Of a stretch of 64,000 nt of DNA, positions 8,260 through 18,876 are shown piece after piece. This DNA comes from Bisgaardia hudsonensis (GTDB lineage Bacteria > Pseudomonadota > Gammaproteobacteria > Enterobacterales > Pasteurellaceae), in contig NZ_SLXI01000001.1 of the NCBI RefSeq assembly GCF_004345785.1, positions 310,001 through 374,000 on the forward strand, given 5' to 3'. Position 1 is the stretch's first letter. Each line of letters opens with the position of its first letter. The notes beneath the pieces are model-generated. The model ran no database searches. It was not told the origin of the DNA and saw only the letters and a list, made by a program, of their open reading frames with translations. The position numbers were made by a program, and so were the translations under genes.

Positions 8260-10641
8260 ATGAAAAAACTTTTAATTACGAGTCTATTATTTAGCTCAAC
8301 AGTTGCATTTTCTGCTCCTTTTATTGTACAGGATATTCGAGTGGATGGTGTTCAGGCAGGAACAGAGAGTAAAATATTATCAGGATTGCCTGTTCGAGTA
8401 GGACAAAGAGTGACAGATAATGATATTGCTAATGCTGTTAGAATTCTGTTTATTCGGGGGTATGATAATGTTACAGCTAATCGTCAAGGTAATACTTTAG
8501 TAATTTCTATTCAGGAGAATCCAGTAATTGCAGATGTTATTTTGGATGGAAATAAAACTATTCCAGATGAAGCATTGAAAGAAAACCTTAACGCTAATGG
8601 ATTTGCTATTGGTGATGTTTTAAATCCCAATAAATTAGAGGAATTTAGAAAAAGCATTGAAGAGCATTACAGAAGTGTTGGTCGATATAACGCAAAAGTG
8701 GAAACCGTTATTAATACTTTGCCAAATAATCGTGCAGAAGTTAAGTTACAAATTAAAGAAAATGATGTGGCTTTATTAAAATCAATTACTTTTGAAGGGA
8801 ATGATGCTTTTTCTGATAGTAAATTGCAAGAGCAAATAGAACTCCAACCTGATGCTTGGTGGAAATTATTCGGTAATAAGTTTGATAATACCCAATTTTC
8901 AAAGGATATGGGTACATTGCTTAATTATTATCTCGATAGAGGTTATGCAAAAATAGAGATTAAAAATACAGATATTCAATTAAATGATGATAAAACGGAG
9001 GCGAGAGTTGTTGTCAATTTACAAGAAGGAAATAAATATACAGTAAGTAGAGTTCGTATTGTTGGTAGTGTAGGTGGAATTGCTGATGAATTATCGCCAT
9101 TATTAAAAAATATTTATATAGGTGATACGTTTAATCGTAGCGATGTTGCTAATGTTGAAAATTTAATTAAAGCCAAGTTAGGTGAACAGGGATATGCAAC
9201 AGCACAAGTAAATGTTAGTCCTGTATTTGATGATAAGGAGAATACAATTGATATTACTTTTGTTGTTGATCCGGGGCGTCGTTATTCCGTAAGAGAAATT
9301 CGTTTTGAAGGCAATACCGTTACTGCAGATTCCACATTACGTCAAGAAATGCGTCAACAAGAAGGTACTTGGTTATCTTCCCAACTAGTAGAAATTGGTA
9401 AGGTACGCTTGGAGAGAACAGGATTCTTTGAAACAGTAGAGTCTAGAATGGATACTTTACAAGGTATAGATGATCAGTTAGATGTGGTTTATAAAATTAA
9501 AGAGCGTAATACTGGTAGTATTAATTTTGGGATTGGCTACGGTACAGAAAGTGGATTTAGTTATCAAGCAAGTATAAAGCAAGATAACTTTTTGGGAATG
9601 GGATCATCTGTTAGTTTATCTGGAGCTCGTAGTGATTTTACGACTAGTTTAAATTTAAATTATAATGAACCCTATTTTACTAAAGATGGCGTTAGTTTAG
9701 GTGGTGGAATTTTTTACGAAGATTATGATAACTCTAAGAGTAATACTTCTGCTAGTTATAGCAGAACGAGTTATGGTGTAAATGGCACCTTAGGCTTTCC
9801 TGTTAATGAAAATAACTCTTATTATTTGGGGTTAGGTTATCGATATAACAAGTTAAAAAATGTAGCCAAAGAGTTTAATCGAAACTTATATAGATTGTCG
9901 ATGAATTATGATAATTCTTGGAATTTTAAATCAAATGATTTCGAATTATCATTCGGATGGAATTATAATAGTTTAAATAGAGGTTATTTCCCAACATCTG
10001 GTGTCATTGCTAATTTAGGCGCTAAAGTAATGCTTCCTGGATCAGATAATAAGTATTATAAAGTGAGTTCTTCAGTACAAGGTTTTTATCCGATTGATAG
10101 AGAACATAATTGGGTATTATCTGGAAAGTTATCTGGATATTATGCTAATGGTTTTGGCGGTAAGCGTTTACCATTCTATGAAAATTATAGTGCGGGAGGA
10201 ATTGGTAGCCTAAGAGGATTTGCCTCTGGCGGTATTGGTCCTAAAGCTATTTATCATAGAGATAGATGTAATAAAAATGCATCCAGTGAATATGTGTGTC
10301 CAAGTGAAGATGTTATTGGTGGAAATGTAATGGGATTAGCTAGCCTTGAGTTAATTGTCCCTACTCCGTTTGTAGCAGATAAAAATCAACGCTCAGTAAG
10401 AACTTCAGTATTTGTTGATGCTGCGACAGTTTGGAATAGTAAATGGAAATCTGACGGTAAATCCATTTACCCAACTTTACCTGATTATGGTGATCCTAGT
10501 CGTATTAGAGCTTCCGCGGGCGTTGCTTTACAATGGAATTCACCAGTTGGTCCTTTAGTATTTTCTTATGCTAAACCAATTAAGAAATATGAAAATGATG
10601 AAATAGAGCAATTTCAATTTAGTATTGGCGGAACTTTTTAG
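8260..10641 (+). CDS. bamA: Outer membrane protein assembly factor BamA
   Basis: BamA is the central barrel of the BAM machine that folds and inserts outer-membrane proteins. The 793-residue precursor starts with a signal peptide (cut near residue 19, after FSA). Five POTRA domains follow (about 20-420), and a 16-strand barrel fills the rest. The conserved loop-6 motif LRGF is visible in [13 protein letters not shown], and the chain ends in Phe, the usual outer-membrane signature. An extracellular loop near residues 668-688 contains two cysteines that could form a disulfide. It lies 35 bp after rseP and 80 bp before skp. Confidence 0.96.
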   Translation: MKKLLITSLLFSSTVAFSAPFIVQDIRVDGVQAGTESKILSGLPVRVGQRVTDNDIANAVRILFIRGYDNVTANRQGNTLVISIQENPVIADVILDGNKTIPDEALKENLNANGFAIGDVLNPNKLEEFRKSIEEHYRSVGRYNAKVETVINTLPNNRAEVKLQIKENDVALLKSITFEGNDAFSDSKLQEQIELQPDAWWKLFGNKFDNTQFSKDMGTLLNYYLDRGYAKIEIKNTDIQLNDDKTEARVVVNLQEGNKYTVSRVRIVGSVGGIADELSPLLKNIYIGDTFNRSDVANVENLIKAKLGEQGYATAQVNVSPVFDDKENTIDITFVVDPGRRYSVREIRFEGNTVTADSTLRQEMRQQEGTWLSSQLVEIGKVRLERTGFFETVESRMDTLQGIDDQLDVVYKIKERNTGSINFGIGYGTESGFSYQASIKQDNFLGMGSSVSLSGARSDFTTSLNLNYNEPYFTKDGVSLGGGIFYEDYDNSKSNTSASYSRTSYGVNGTLGFPVNENNSYYLGLGYRYNKLKNVAKEFNRNLYRLSMNYDNSWNFKSNDFELSFGWNYNSLNRGYFPTSGVIANLGAKVMLPGSDNKYYKVSSSVQGFYPIDREHNWVLSGKLSGYYANGFGGKRLPFYENYSAGGIGSLRGFASGGIGPKAIYHRDRCNKNASSEYVCPSEDVIGGNVMGLASLELIVPTPFVADKNQRSVRTSVFVDAATVWNSKWKSDGKSIYPTLPDYGDPSRIRASAGVALQWNSPVGPLVFSYAKPIKKYENDEIEQFQFSIGGTF

Positions 10642-10721
10642 ATTTTTTATCATCTAAGTGAAGACCTACCATATTTGTGTAGAATAAATTAATTTTTAAA
10701 TATAAAAGGAAAATTTAAAAT

Positions 10722-11315
10722 ATGAACAAAATAGTACAGTTAGCAACACTTTCTTTAGCATTAAGTTCATCTATTGCAATGGCGGAAGAGAATATTGCAT
10801 TTATTAATGTAGATTATTTATATGTAAATCATCCAGCAAGAATGGTTGAATTGAAGAAATTAGATGCTGAATTTAAAGAACCAGCAGATAAGTTAAAGGC
10901 AGAAGAAAAAAAACTTGCAGATAAAAAAGATGCACTTGAAAAAGAGATCGAAGATAAAGTAAAAAAATTAGAAAAAGAGGCTCCTAAACTAAGAAGTGCA
11001 GATATTAAAAAACGTCAAGATGAAATTACTAAATTGGCGGAGAAAAGTGATGCTGAATTTAAAAAATTAGTGAGTGAACATCAAAAGAATGTTGCTGATT
11101 TTCAAGCTCAGGGTCAAAAACGTGAAAATGAGATTAACCAGAAGTTATTGGCTGATATTCAGTCTGCAACTAATAGCATAGCTAAAGCTAAAAATTATAC
11201 TATTGTTCTTGATGGAAAAACCGCAATTTATGCAATAGAAGGTAAAGATATTACTGAGGATGTATTAAAAGCCATCCCAGAGCCAAAGACAGCAGAAAAA
11301 CCTGCGACAAAATAG
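10722..11315 (+). CDS. skp: Periplasmic chaperone Skp (OmpH)
   Basis: Skp is a periplasmic holdase that carries unfolded outer-membrane proteins to BAM as a jellyfish-shaped trimer. The precursor has 197 residues, with a signal peptide ending in SIAMA (about residue 21). The Lys/Glu-rich heptad segment from about 50 to 130 forms the coiled-coil tentacles. The protein is longer than the E. coli form (about 160), with extra charged tentacle sequence and a Pro/Ala/Lys-rich tail. It sits directly after bamA and 8 bp before lpxD, the normal context. Confidence 0.93.
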   Translation: MNKIVQLATLSLALSSSIAMAEENIAFINVDYLYVNHPARMVELKKLDAEFKEPADKLKAEEKKLADKKDALEKEIEDKVKKLEKEAPKLRSADIKKRQDEITKLAEKSDAEFKKLVSEHQKNVADFQAQGQKRENEINQKLLADIQSATNSIAKAKNYTIVLDGKTAIYAIEGKDITEDVLKAIPEPKTAEKPATK

Positions 11316-11323
11316 GTTAAATA

Positions 11324-12346
11324 ATGAAACAGTATTCTTTGAAAGAATTAGCTGAACAAATCGGTGCTACTATTAGAGGTAGTGCCGATACCTTTGTTTA
11401 TAAAATTGCTTCTTTAGATAAAGCGACTTCAATGGATTTAACCTTTATTTCTAATTCTAAATTTAGAGATTCTTTATCCACATCGTCAGCAGGAATTTTA
11501 GTTGTGTCAGAATCCGATGTTGAATTTTGTTCTGAAGATAGCAATTTACTTATTGTAGAAGACCCATATTTAGCTTATGCCATTTTAGCTCAGTATATGG
11601 ATGTTACCCCAAAATCAGCCTATGATATATCGCCGTCTGCTGTTGTTTCAGATAAAGCAACTTTAGGGGATAATGTTTCTATTGCGGCTAATGCTGTTAT
11701 TGAAGATGGTGTTGTATTAGGAGACAATGTTTCTATTGGAGCAGGCTGTTTTATTGGGAGAAATGCTAATATTGGCTCTAGTACTCAATTATGGGCAAAT
11801 GTTACTGTTTATCACGATGTTATCATTGGAAAAAATTGTTTAATTCAAGCAAATACTGTGATAGGTAGTGATGGTTTTGGGTATGCAAATGATAAGGGGC
11901 GTTGGGTTAAAATTCCTCAAACTGGTTCAGTTATTATCGGAAACAATGTAGAGATTGGGGCTTGCACTTGTATTGATAGAGGGGCTTTGGATTCTACTAT
12001 TATTGAAGATAATGTGATTATTGATAACCTTTGTCAAATAGCACACAATGTTCATATAGGGACTGGAACTGCTATTGCTGGCGGTGTAGTTATGGCTGGA
12101 AGTCTAAAAGTTGGGCGTTATTGTCTGATTGGTGGAGCAAGTGTGATTAATGGTCATATGGAAATATGTGATAAAGTAACTATTACTGGTATGGGGATGG
12201 TTATGCGACCAATTACTGAATCTGGTATTTACTCTTCAGGTATTCCATTACAGACTAATAAGAAATGGCGAAAGACTGCTGCATTAACGTTAGATATTGA
12301 TAATATAAATAAAAGACTGAAATCTTTAGAAAAAAAATTAAAATAA
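11324..12346 (+). CDS. lpxD: UDP-3-O-(3-hydroxyacyl)glucosamine N-acyltransferase
   Basis: LpxD adds the second hydroxy-acyl chain to UDP-3-O-acyl-glucosamine in lipid A synthesis, in the cytosol, using acyl-ACP. The 340-residue protein has an N-terminal uridine-binding domain (1-100) and a left-handed beta-helix of hexapeptide repeats (about 100-310), with the catalytic histidine in IAHNVHIG near residue 240. A C-terminal helix closes the chain. It begins 8 bp after skp. A strong palindromic terminator lies 2 bp after its stop, so fabZ may be partly uncoupled from it. Confidence 0.95.
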   Translation: MKQYSLKELAEQIGATIRGSADTFVYKIASLDKATSMDLTFISNSKFRDSLSTSSAGILVVSESDVEFCSEDSNLLIVEDPYLAYAILAQYMDVTPKSAYDISPSAVVSDKATLGDNVSIAANAVIEDGVVLGDNVSIGAGCFIGRNANIGSSTQLWANVTVYHDVIIGKNCLIQANTVIGSDGFGYANDKGRWVKIPQTGSVIIGNNVEIGACTCIDRGALDSTIIEDNVIIDNLCQIAHNVHIGTGTAIAGGVVMAGSLKVGRYCLIGGASVINGHMEICDKVTITGMGMVMRPITESGIYSSGIPLQTNKKWRKTAALTLDIDNINKRLKSLEKKLK

Positions 12347-12347
12347 T

Positions 12348-12376
12348 AAAATGTACCACTTCAAGTGGTACATTTT
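12348..12376 (+). terminator. Strong hairpin after lpxD
   Basis: AAAATGTACCACTT and AAGTGGTACATTTT form a perfect 14-bp stem; the A-rich left arm and T-rich right arm suggest a factor-independent terminator that could work both ways. Confidence 0.75.
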
Positions 12377-12453
12377 GTATTGATGTATGAAATAACGTAT
12401 AATTATTCTCAGTTTTATTTTATAGTTTATTATTTTAAAAGGTATATATTATT

Positions 12454-12915
12454 GTGAAAACTGAAAATACAGTTAACAAAGTTATTGAAGCAAATGAGAT
12501 TATGCAGTATTTACCACATCGTTATCCGTTTTTATTAGTGGATAGAGTGGTTGATTATGAAGCGGGTCAATGGTTAAAAGCAGTTAAAAATGTCACGGTG
12601 AATGAGCCTTGTTTTACAGGGCATTTCCCTGAACAACCTATTTTCCCTGGTGTATTAATATTAGAAGCTATGGCTCAAGCAACTGGCGTATTAGCTTGTG
12701 CTACACATGGATCGTTAAATGACGAGCTATATTATTTTGCTGCTATTGATAATGCTCGTTTTAAACGTCCTGTTTTACCTGGTGATCAAATTGTTTTAGA
12801 AGTTCATTTTGTTAAAGAGCGTCGTGGTATTACACGCTTTACTGGTGTAGCTACTGTTGATGGTAAAGTTGTTTGTGAAGCTGATTTAATGTGTGCACGT
12901 CGTCCAAAGCAATAA
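12454..12915 (+). CDS. fabZ: 3-hydroxyacyl-[ACP] dehydratase FabZ
   Basis: FabZ dehydrates 3-hydroxyacyl-ACP in fatty acid elongation and competes with LpxA for the same pool. The 153-residue protein is a single hot-dog fold. The active-site segment [17 protein letters not shown] is clear at about residues 58-74, with the catalytic His and the downstream Glu. Translation starts at GTG (12454), with AAAAGG 12 bases upstream. It lies 18 bp before lpxA, so fatty acid and lipid A synthesis share a transcript as usual. Confidence 0.95.
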   Translation: MKTENTVNKVIEANEIMQYLPHRYPFLLVDRVVDYEAGQWLKAVKNVTVNEPCFTGHFPEQPIFPGVLILEAMAQATGVLACATHGSLNDELYYFAAIDNARFKRPVLPGDQIVLEVHFVKERRGITRFTGVATVDGKVVCEADLMCARRPKQ

Positions 12916-12933
12916 TGTAGGGAGTTTTTTTAT

Positions 12934-13722
12934 ATGATCCATCCAAGTGTAAAAATTCACCCATCTTCGATTGTTGAAGATGGTGCTAAAATAGCTGAGA
13001 ATGTTATTATTGGTCCATTTTGTATCGTGGGTCCTAATGTCGAAATTGGAAAAGGAACAGTTTTGCATTCTCATGTTGTTATAAATGGTATGACAACCAT
13101 TGGCGAAGATAATCAAATATTCCAATTTGCAAGTATTGGTGAGGTCAATCAAGATTTAAAATATCAAAATGAACCAACGAAAACAATTATAGGTAATAGA
13201 AATCGCATTCGTGAAAGTGTTACTATTCATCGCGGTACTGTACAGGGCGGTGGGGTGACTCGAATCGGCGATGATAATTTATTTATGATCAATGCACATA
13301 TAGCTCATGATTGTCAGGTTCGTAATCGTTGTATTTTAGCAAATAATGCAACTTTGGCTGGCCATGTTGAATTAGATGATTTTGTTATTGTTGGTGGAAT
13401 GTCTGCTATTCATCAATTTGTAATTGTTGGCTCTCATGTGATGCTTGGTGGCGGATCTATGGTTAGTCAAGATGTTCCTCCTTATGTTGTTGCACAAGGA
13501 AATCACGCTCAACCGTTTGGCGTTAACTTAGAAGGTTTAAAACGTCGAGGCTTTGAAAAAGCAACTATGCATGCAATTCGTAATGTGTATAAGTTAATTT
13601 ATCGTAGCGGTAAAACCATAGAACAAGCATTACCAGAAATAGAGCACTATGCAAAAACAGAAACTGCAATTAGTTTATTTTTGGATTTTTTCAAGCGATC
13701 CACTCGGGGAATTATTCGTTAA
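12934..13722 (+). CDS. lpxA: UDP-N-acetylglucosamine acyltransferase
   Basis: LpxA performs the first step of lipid A synthesis, O-acylation of UDP-GlcNAc by hydroxyacyl-ACP. The protein has 262 residues, the exact typical length, with a left-handed beta-helix of hexapeptide repeats over residues 1-190 and a helical C-terminal domain. The catalytic His lies in the NAHIAHDC stretch near residue 125, and the HQF motif near 160 follows. A hairpin built from uptake signals follows at 13741, between lpxA and lpxB. Confidence 0.96.
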   Translation: MIHPSVKIHPSSIVEDGAKIAENVIIGPFCIVGPNVEIGKGTVLHSHVVINGMTTIGEDNQIFQFASIGEVNQDLKYQNEPTKTIIGNRNRIRESVTIHRGTVQGGGVTRIGDDNLFMINAHIAHDCQVRNRCILANNATLAGHVELDDFVIVGGMSAIHQFVIVGSHVMLGGGSMVSQDVPPYVVAQGNHAQPFGVNLEGLKRRGFEKATMHAIRNVYKLIYRSGKTIEQALPEIEHYAKTETAISLFLDFFKRSTRGIIR

Positions 13723-13740
13723 TATATAAATTATCTGGAA

Positions 13741-13777
13741 AAAAGACCGTACTTAATCAAAGTGCGGTCTTTTTTTA
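13741..13777 (+). terminator. Terminator built from an inverted USS pair, after lpxA
   Basis: The left arm AAAAGACCGTACTT is a degenerate inverted uptake signal, and the right arm AAGTGCGGTCTTTT contains a perfect USS (13760-13768). They pair except for one T-G wobble, and a T-run follows. Confidence 0.8.
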
Positions 13778-13826
13778 TGATAAACTTTATCTAGTCTTGG
13801 TTAAGTAAAATAGAGAAATTAACGAT

Positions 13827-15011
13827 ATGCAAGAAATTAAAATAGGTATTGTCGCAGGTGAGGTTTCTGGTGATATTCTCGGTGCTGGATTAGTCCGCAG
13901 TTTAAAACAGTCTTATCCTAACGCAAGATTTTTTGGAATAGCTGGTAAACAGATGCAAGAGGAAGGCTGTGAAACACTGATTGATATGGAAGAAATCTCC
14001 GTAATGGGATTGGCTGAAGTAATTAAACATTTACCAAAATTACTAAAAATTCGTCGTACGGTTATTGATAAAATGCTGTCAGAAAAACCAGATGTATTTA
14101 TTGGTATTGATGCACCTGATTTTAATCTTGATATTGAAATGAAGTTAAAATCTCAAGGAATTAAAACTATTCATTATGTTAGCCCTTCTGTCTGGGCTTG
14201 GCGTCAAAAACGTATTTTTAAAATTGAAAAAGCAACAAATTTAGTGCTAGCTTTTTTACCTTTTGAGAAAGCGTTTTATGATAAATTTAATGTGCCTTGC
14301 CGTTTTATTGGACATACTATGGCTGATACTATTGCATTAAAACCTAATCGTTTAGATGCTTGTAAAATTTTAAATATTGATCCTGAATTACGTTATATGG
14401 CGATATTAGTGGGGAGTAGGGGCTCGGAGGTGGAGTTTCTAACTGAACCATTTCTTAAAACTGCATTATTATTAAAAGAAAAATATCCAGATTTACATTT
14501 TTTAGTCCCATTAATTAATCAAAAACGCCGTCAGCAATTTGAAGAGATAAAATCAAGAATAGCCCCAGATCTCGATCTGATCTTATTAGATGAAAATGCC
14601 CGTCAAGCAATGATTGTTGCCGAAGCTACATTATTGGCTTCCGGTACTGCTGCACTTGAAGCAATGTTATGTAAATCACCAATGGTTGTTGGCTATAAGG
14701 TGAAACCGATAACATATATGTTAGCCAAACGGTTAGTTAAGGCGAAATATGTTTCTTTGCCTAATTTGTTGGCTGATGAATTATTAGTGCCTGAAATGAT
14801 CCAAGATGATTGTACACCAGAAAAATTAGCTCAAGCATTATCTGTGTATTTAGATTGTGAGGAAAGTGCGGTACAAAAAAGGCAACAATTAATCCAAAGA
14901 TTTACAATGTTACATAAATCAATTCAATGTGATGCAGATTTGCAAGCTGCTCAAGCAGTTGTCGATATGATTGAAGATAAGGATAAAATGGAGAATGTTG
15001 ACAATGAGTAA
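13827..15011 (+). CDS. lpxB: Lipid-A-disaccharide synthase
   Basis: LpxB joins lipid X and UDP-2,3-diacylglucosamine into the lipid A disaccharide at the inner-membrane face. The 394-residue protein is a GT-B (family GT19) glycosyltransferase. The N-terminal [13 protein letters not shown] motif, the [12 protein letters not shown] motif near residue 120, and the [20 protein letters not shown] segment near 275 are all present. The end overlaps rnhB by 8 bp (ATGAGTAA). A USS lies at 14864-14872 in the coding region. Confidence 0.96.
   Translation: MQEIKIGIVAGEVSGDILGAGLVRSLKQSYPNARFFGIAGKQMQEEGCETLIDMEEISVMGLAEVIKHLPKLLKIRRTVIDKMLSEKPDVFIGIDAPDFNLDIEMKLKSQGIKTIHYVSPSVWAWRQKRIFKIEKATNLVLAFLPFEKAFYDKFNVPCRFIGHTMADTIALKPNRLDACKILNIDPELRYMAILVGSRGSEVEFLTEPFLKTALLLKEKYPDLHFLVPLINQKRRQQFEEIKSRIAPDLDLILLDENARQAMIVAEATLLASGTAALEAMLCKSPMVVGYKVKPITYMLAKRLVKAKYVSLPNLLADELLVPEMIQDDCTPEKLAQALSVYLDCEESAVQKRQQLIQRFTMLHKSIQCDADLQAAQAVVDMIEDKDKMENVDNE
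14864..14872 (+). repeat. DNA uptake signal (USS)
   Basis: Perfect AAGTGCGGT followed by ACAAAAAA, inside the 3' part of lpxB. Confidence 0.8.
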
Positions 15012-15597
15012 TTTTATTTATCCTGATTATGATGTTATTGCGGGCGTTGATGAAGTAGGACGAGGACCTTTAATTGGAGCAGTTGTTACTGCTGCGGTAA
15101 TTTTAGATCCTAATAATCCAATTGAAGGATTAGCAGATAGTAAAAAGTTATCTGAAAAAAAACGCTTAGTCTTAGCTGAGGAAATAAAAGAAAAAGCACT
15201 TGCTTGGAGCCTAGGGCGAGCAGAGCATCTTGAAATTGATGAACTAAATATTTTAAATGCAACGATGTTAGCGATGCAACGTGCAGTAAAACAATTAAAA
15301 ATTCAACCGCACTTTATTTTAGTTGATGGAAATAAAAGCCCTGATTTTGATATTCCTTCTCAGTGTGTGGTTAAAGGGGATAGTTTAGTTGCTGAAATTA
15401 GTGCAGCCTCAATTTTAGCAAAAGTAGCAAGAGATCAAGAAATGCTAGAGTTAGATAAACAATATCCAGAATACTGTTTTGCTCAACATAAAGGGTACCC
15501 AACAAAATTACATTTAGAGAAACTCAATAAATATGGTGCACTAGATCAACATAGACGTAGTTTTTCTCCTGTTAGAAAATTATTAGAACAAGTATAA
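15004..15597 (+). CDS. rnhB: Ribonuclease HII
   Basis: RNase HII nicks RNA-DNA hybrids and starts removal of single ribonucleotides from DNA. I chose the ATG at 15004, which gives 197 residues starting [14 protein letters not shown]; an upstream ATG at 14971 would add 11 residues unlike the family and overlap lpxB more. The catalytic DEDD residues are visible: D and E in GVDEVGRG, D in LVDGNK, and the later D in AKVARDQEM. The ATGAG overlap with lpxB suggests coupling. In many relatives dnaE follows; here a transporter does. A reverse USS is at 15306-15314. Confidence 0.94.
   Translation: MSNFIYPDYDVIAGVDEVGRGPLIGAVVTAAVILDPNNPIEGLADSKKLSEKKRLVLAEEIKEKALAWSLGRAEHLEIDELNILNATMLAMQRAVKQLKIQPHFILVDGNKSPDFDIPSQCVVKGDSLVAEISAASILAKVARDQEMLELDKQYPEYCFAQHKGYPTKLHLEKLNKYGALDQHRRSFSPVRKLLEQV
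15306..15314 (-). repeat. DNA uptake signal (USS), reverse orientation
   Basis: Perfect word, ACCGCACTT on this strand, inside rnhB. Confidence 0.8.
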
Positions 15598-15646
15598 TAC
15601 TTTCATTTGGAGTATGGTCGCTAAAATTTAAGAGAGTAAGTAAACT

Positions 15647-17506
15647 ATGTTGTTTAAACCAAGTGAGTTTTTTTCAAATACGCCTTTATTAGTAACATTA
15701 GGCTTTCTAGTTATTGCAATATTCTTGTTTGTTAGAAATAAAATTCGTATGGATGTAGTTGCACTACTCGTTATTTTATTATTTAGTTTAAGTGGAATTT
15801 TAACATCAGAAGAAGTGCTTGCTGGTTTTAGCGATCCAAATATTATTCTTATTGCATTGCTTTTTATTGTTGGAGAGGGACTCGTTAGAACTGGTGTTGC
15901 CTACCAAGTCAGTGAATGGCTAATTAAAGTCTCTAAAAATAGTGAAACTAGGGTATTAGTTTTACTGATGCTTGTTGTTGCAAGTTTAGGGGCTTTTATG
16001 AGCTCTACGGGAATTGTTGCTATTTTTATCCCTGTTGTATTAGTTATTTGTCGTCAAATGAATATTTCACCTAAGCAGTTAATGATGCCATTAAGTATGG
16101 CAGGCTTAATTAGCGGTATGATGACGCTGATTGCTACTGCGCCTAACCTAGTTGTGAATTCGGAATTAATTCGAGTAACCGGAACGAAGTTAAACTTTTT
16201 CTCTTTTACACCTTTAGGCATCGTCATTTTGATTGCAAGTGTTTTGTATATGTTAGTTGCGCGAAAGTGGCTGAAAGGTGATATTAATGATATAGAAAAT
16301 CAAAAAGATAAACATTCGATTCAAGATTTAATTGAAGAATATCAATTAAATCAAAGGATTAAACGTTTTGTGGTTAAGTCAGGATCGCCTTTTATTAATC
16401 AAGTAGTTGAAGAATTACATTTACGTTCTAATTATGGGTTAAATATTTTAGCTATTGAAAGGTGGAAACGCCTACGTCCTGTATTTCTTTCCACTTCTTT
16501 AGGAAAAATAGAAATAAGAGAAAAAGATATTTTATTAATTGATGTGAGTAATCCAGAATTATCATTAGATACATTTTGTGAGGATTATCATTTAGAATTA
16601 GCTGAAATTAAGCAACAAAATTTTAATCAACAGAGTAAATCATTAGGAATGGTAGAAATTACACCAACGCCTAATAGTGATTATTTAAATAATACGATAA
16701 GTGAACTGCGATTTCGCTCTCGCTATGGATTAAATATTATTGGTATAAAACGAAATCAGGATATTTTACAAGGTAATATAGTTGATGAGCCTGTAAAGGC
16801 GGGAGATTTACTTCTTGCTACGGGTGATTGGAAATCAATTCAGGAATTACGCAAAAAAACAAAAAATTTCTTTGTATTAGATTATCCTACAGAAATTGAA
16901 CGAGCGGTGCCTGCTCAAAGTCAAGCACCTTACGCAATTTTGTCAATTATTACAATGGTAATACTAATGGTTACAGGTATTGTTGCCAATGTCGTTGCTG
17001 CATTAATTGCTTGTTTAATGCTAGCTAAATTTCGCTGTATTGATGCCAAATCAGCTTATAATTCAATTCAATGGTCGAGTTTAATTTTGATTATCGGTAT
17101 GATGCCTTTTTCTATAGCATTACAAAAAACAGGTGGCGTGAATTTGATTGTTGACTACTTATTAAGTATCACAGGAAATTGGGGAACACATACATTACTT
17201 ATGGGGTTATTTATTATTTGTGCTGTTATTGGACTGTTTATTTCCAATACTGCAACCGCTATTTTGATGGCACCGATTGCTATTGAAATTGCACATTATT
17301 TGCACGTATCTCCTATTCCTTTTGCTATGACAGTAGCAATCGCCGCATCAGCGGCATTTATGACACCAATATCATCGCCCGTTAATACTATGGTGATTGG
17401 GTTTGGAGATTATAAATTTAGTGATTTTATAAAAATAGGCGTCCCTTTTACAGTTATCGTAATGTTAATTACAGTATTTTTAGTTCCTATATTATTTCCG
17501 CTATAA
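15647..17506 (+). CDS. SLC13/DASS-type anion transporter with two RCK_C (TrkA-C) domains
   Basis: The 619-residue protein has a membrane block (about 15-205), a central cytosolic insert (about 215-410) and a second membrane block (about 430-619). The insert contains two repeated RCK_C-like units, each with an RSNYGLNI or RSRYGLNI segment and a GDLLL or KDILL strand, as in potassium-channel regulatory domains. This architecture matches E. coli YfbS and related divalent-anion symporters. The SNTATAILMAPIAIEIA stretch near residue 540 is the family motif. The substrate (sulfate, dicarboxylate or other) cannot be told. It is a single gene 49 bp after rnhB. Confidence 0.8.
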   Translation: MLFKPSEFFSNTPLLVTLGFLVIAIFLFVRNKIRMDVVALLVILLFSLSGILTSEEVLAGFSDPNIILIALLFIVGEGLVRTGVAYQVSEWLIKVSKNSETRVLVLLMLVVASLGAFMSSTGIVAIFIPVVLVICRQMNISPKQLMMPLSMAGLISGMMTLIATAPNLVVNSELIRVTGTKLNFFSFTPLGIVILIASVLYMLVARKWLKGDINDIENQKDKHSIQDLIEEYQLNQRIKRFVVKSGSPFINQVVEELHLRSNYGLNILAIERWKRLRPVFLSTSLGKIEIREKDILLIDVSNPELSLDTFCEDYHLELAEIKQQNFNQQSKSLGMVEITPTPNSDYLNNTISELRFRSRYGLNIIGIKRNQDILQGNIVDEPVKAGDLLLATGDWKSIQELRKKTKNFFVLDYPTEIERAVPAQSQAPYAILSIITMVILMVTGIVANVVAALIACLMLAKFRCIDAKSAYNSIQWSSLILIIGMMPFSIALQKTGGVNLIVDYLLSITGNWGTHTLLMGLFIICAVIGLFISNTATAILMAPIAIEIAHYLHVSPIPFAMTVAIAASAAFMTPISSPVNTMVIGFGDYKFSDFIKIGVPFTVIVMLITVFLVPILFPL

Positions 17507-17566
17507 GAATATTGAGATAAAGGGATTTTTGTTATAAATAATTTTGGTTTAAATTGAGGATAAAAT

Positions 17567-18232
17567 ATGAGTATTTATGATCTTAAACCTAAGTTTCAAA
17601 ATATTTTACGTCCGACCGTAATTAAATTAGAAAAACGAGGAATAACAGCCAATCAAGTTACTTTATTTGCCTGTAGTATTTCTGTTTTTGTAGGTTTATT
17701 TTTGACATCTCTTTCTTCTTATCACTGGTTATTTATTTTAATTCCTTTTTGGCTATTTTTTAGAATGGCACTCAATGCAATTGATGGAATGCTCGCCCGT
17801 GAATTTAATCAAAAATCTCGTCTTGGAGGGTATTTGAATGAAATCACTGACGTTGTTTCTGACGCTGCATTGTATTTACCTTTCGCTTTTATATTCCCTT
17901 TCTCTGCATTACAAGTAGCCCTGATTATTTGGCTTGCCGCACTAACAGAGTTTTGTGGTGTACTAGGTCAGATACAGGGAAAAACTCGACGTTATGATGG
18001 ACCATTAGGTAAAAGTGATCGTGCTTTTTTATTTGGATTACTGGGTTTAGTTTATGTTTTTGTGCCAGTATTGCCTACGTGGCTATATTGGATTGCTTGG
18101 TTTGTTATTTTATTATTGATAGTTACCTGTGCTAAACGTGTTCGCTCAGGCTTATCTGAGATACTTTTAGAGGATAATAATTCTATAAATACATCAGAAA
18201 AAACAACCGCACTTAATACGGATTCTAATTAG
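17567..18232 (+). CDS. CDP-alcohol phosphatidyltransferase family protein (YnbA-like)
   Basis: The 221-residue membrane protein carries a CDP-alcohol phosphatidyltransferase core with about six membrane helices. Such enzymes move a phosphatidyl group from CDP-diacylglycerol to an alcohol. The signature is present in altered form: NAIDGMLAR, eight residues, then GGYLNEITD. Two of the four conserved acidic positions (the first and the third) are Asn instead of Asp. It is the first gene of a three-gene cassette with an acyltransferase (13 bp downstream) and a CdsA homologue, the same gene types as the E. coli ynbA/ynbB pair. The alcohol acceptor is unknown. A reverse USS lies near the 3' end. 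Confidence 0.82.
   Translation: MSIYDLKPKFQNILRPTVIKLEKRGITANQVTLFACSISVFVGLFLTSLSSYHWLFILIPFWLFFRMALNAIDGMLAREFNQKSRLGGYLNEITDVVSDAALYLPFAFIFPFSALQVALIIWLAALTEFCGVLGQIQGKTRRYDGPLGKSDRAFLFGLLGLVYVFVPVLPTWLYWIAWFVILLLIVTCAKRVRSGLSEILLEDNNSINTSEKTTALNTDSN
18206..18214 (-). repeat. DNA uptake signal (USS), reverse orientation
   Basis: Perfect word near the 3' end of the CDP-alcohol transferase gene, coding for part of its polar tail. Confidence 0.8.
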
Positions 18233-18245
18233 TAAGGATAATATT

Positions 18246-18875
18246 ATGTTAGCTAGATTAGTAGATTTTATATTATGCCGTTTTACCTCATTCATTACTG
18301 GTGTCAGACCGCATAGAGGTATTTCAGCACAATCAGGTAATAAAAACTGTTTATATTATGCAAATCATAATAGTCATGGCGATTTTATTTTACTTTGGGT
18401 CTCGTTGCCTTATGATGTACGTAAAAATACTCGTCCAGTTGCAGGAGCTGATTATTGGAATAAAGGTAAAATTCGTCGTTTCTTAGCAGAAAAAGTTTTC
18501 AATATGTTATTGATTGAAAGAGGAAGTGGGGATCCACAAGAAACAACAAATAGAATTAATGAAGCACTTAAAGAAAGTTCATTAATTATTTTTCCTGAAG
18601 GAACAAGGAAAACTGATGATGATTTACCATTACAACCGTTTAAAAGTGGCTTATTTTATTTGGCAAAGCAAAATCCTCAGTTAAAATTAATACCAGTTTG
18701 GATCAGCAATATGCAAAATGTGTTACCTAAAGGATTTATATTGCCGATACCTTTACTTTGTGATTTATATTTAGGTGAGTCTTTGGTGTATCAGGATAAC
18801 GAAGATAAAGTGGATTTCTTAAGCAGAGCGGAGAAAGCATTATTAAGTTTAAATCCTAAAAATAAAGGGGAATAA
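18246..18875 (+). CDS. PlsC-like 1-acyl-glycerol-phosphate acyltransferase family protein
   Basis: This 209-residue protein has the two hallmark motifs of the PlsC acyltransferase superfamily: HX4D in NHNSHGDF near residue 38, which is the catalytic pair, and FPEGTRKTDD near residue 119, which binds the glycerol phosphate. A hydrophobic N-terminus suggests inner-membrane association. It is the middle gene of the phospholipid cassette; one base separates its stop from the next start, so translation is coupled. It would acylate a lysophospholipid or similar acceptor. The exact substrate is inferred only from context. Confidence 0.82.
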   Translation: MLARLVDFILCRFTSFITGVRPHRGISAQSGNKNCLYYANHNSHGDFILLWVSLPYDVRKNTRPVAGADYWNKGKIRRFLAEKVFNMLLIERGSGDPQETTNRINEALKESSLIIFPEGTRKTDDDLPLQPFKSGLFYLAKQNPQLKLIPVWISNMQNVLPKGFILPIPLLCDLYLGESLVYQDNEDKVDFLSRAEKALLSLNPKNKGE

Positions 18876-18876
18876 A

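Noticed and set aside
14971-15003. Upstream start for rnhB
   Set aside because: It would add an 11-residue leader unlike any RNase HII; the ATG at 15004 in the ATGAGTAA overlap is the natural start.
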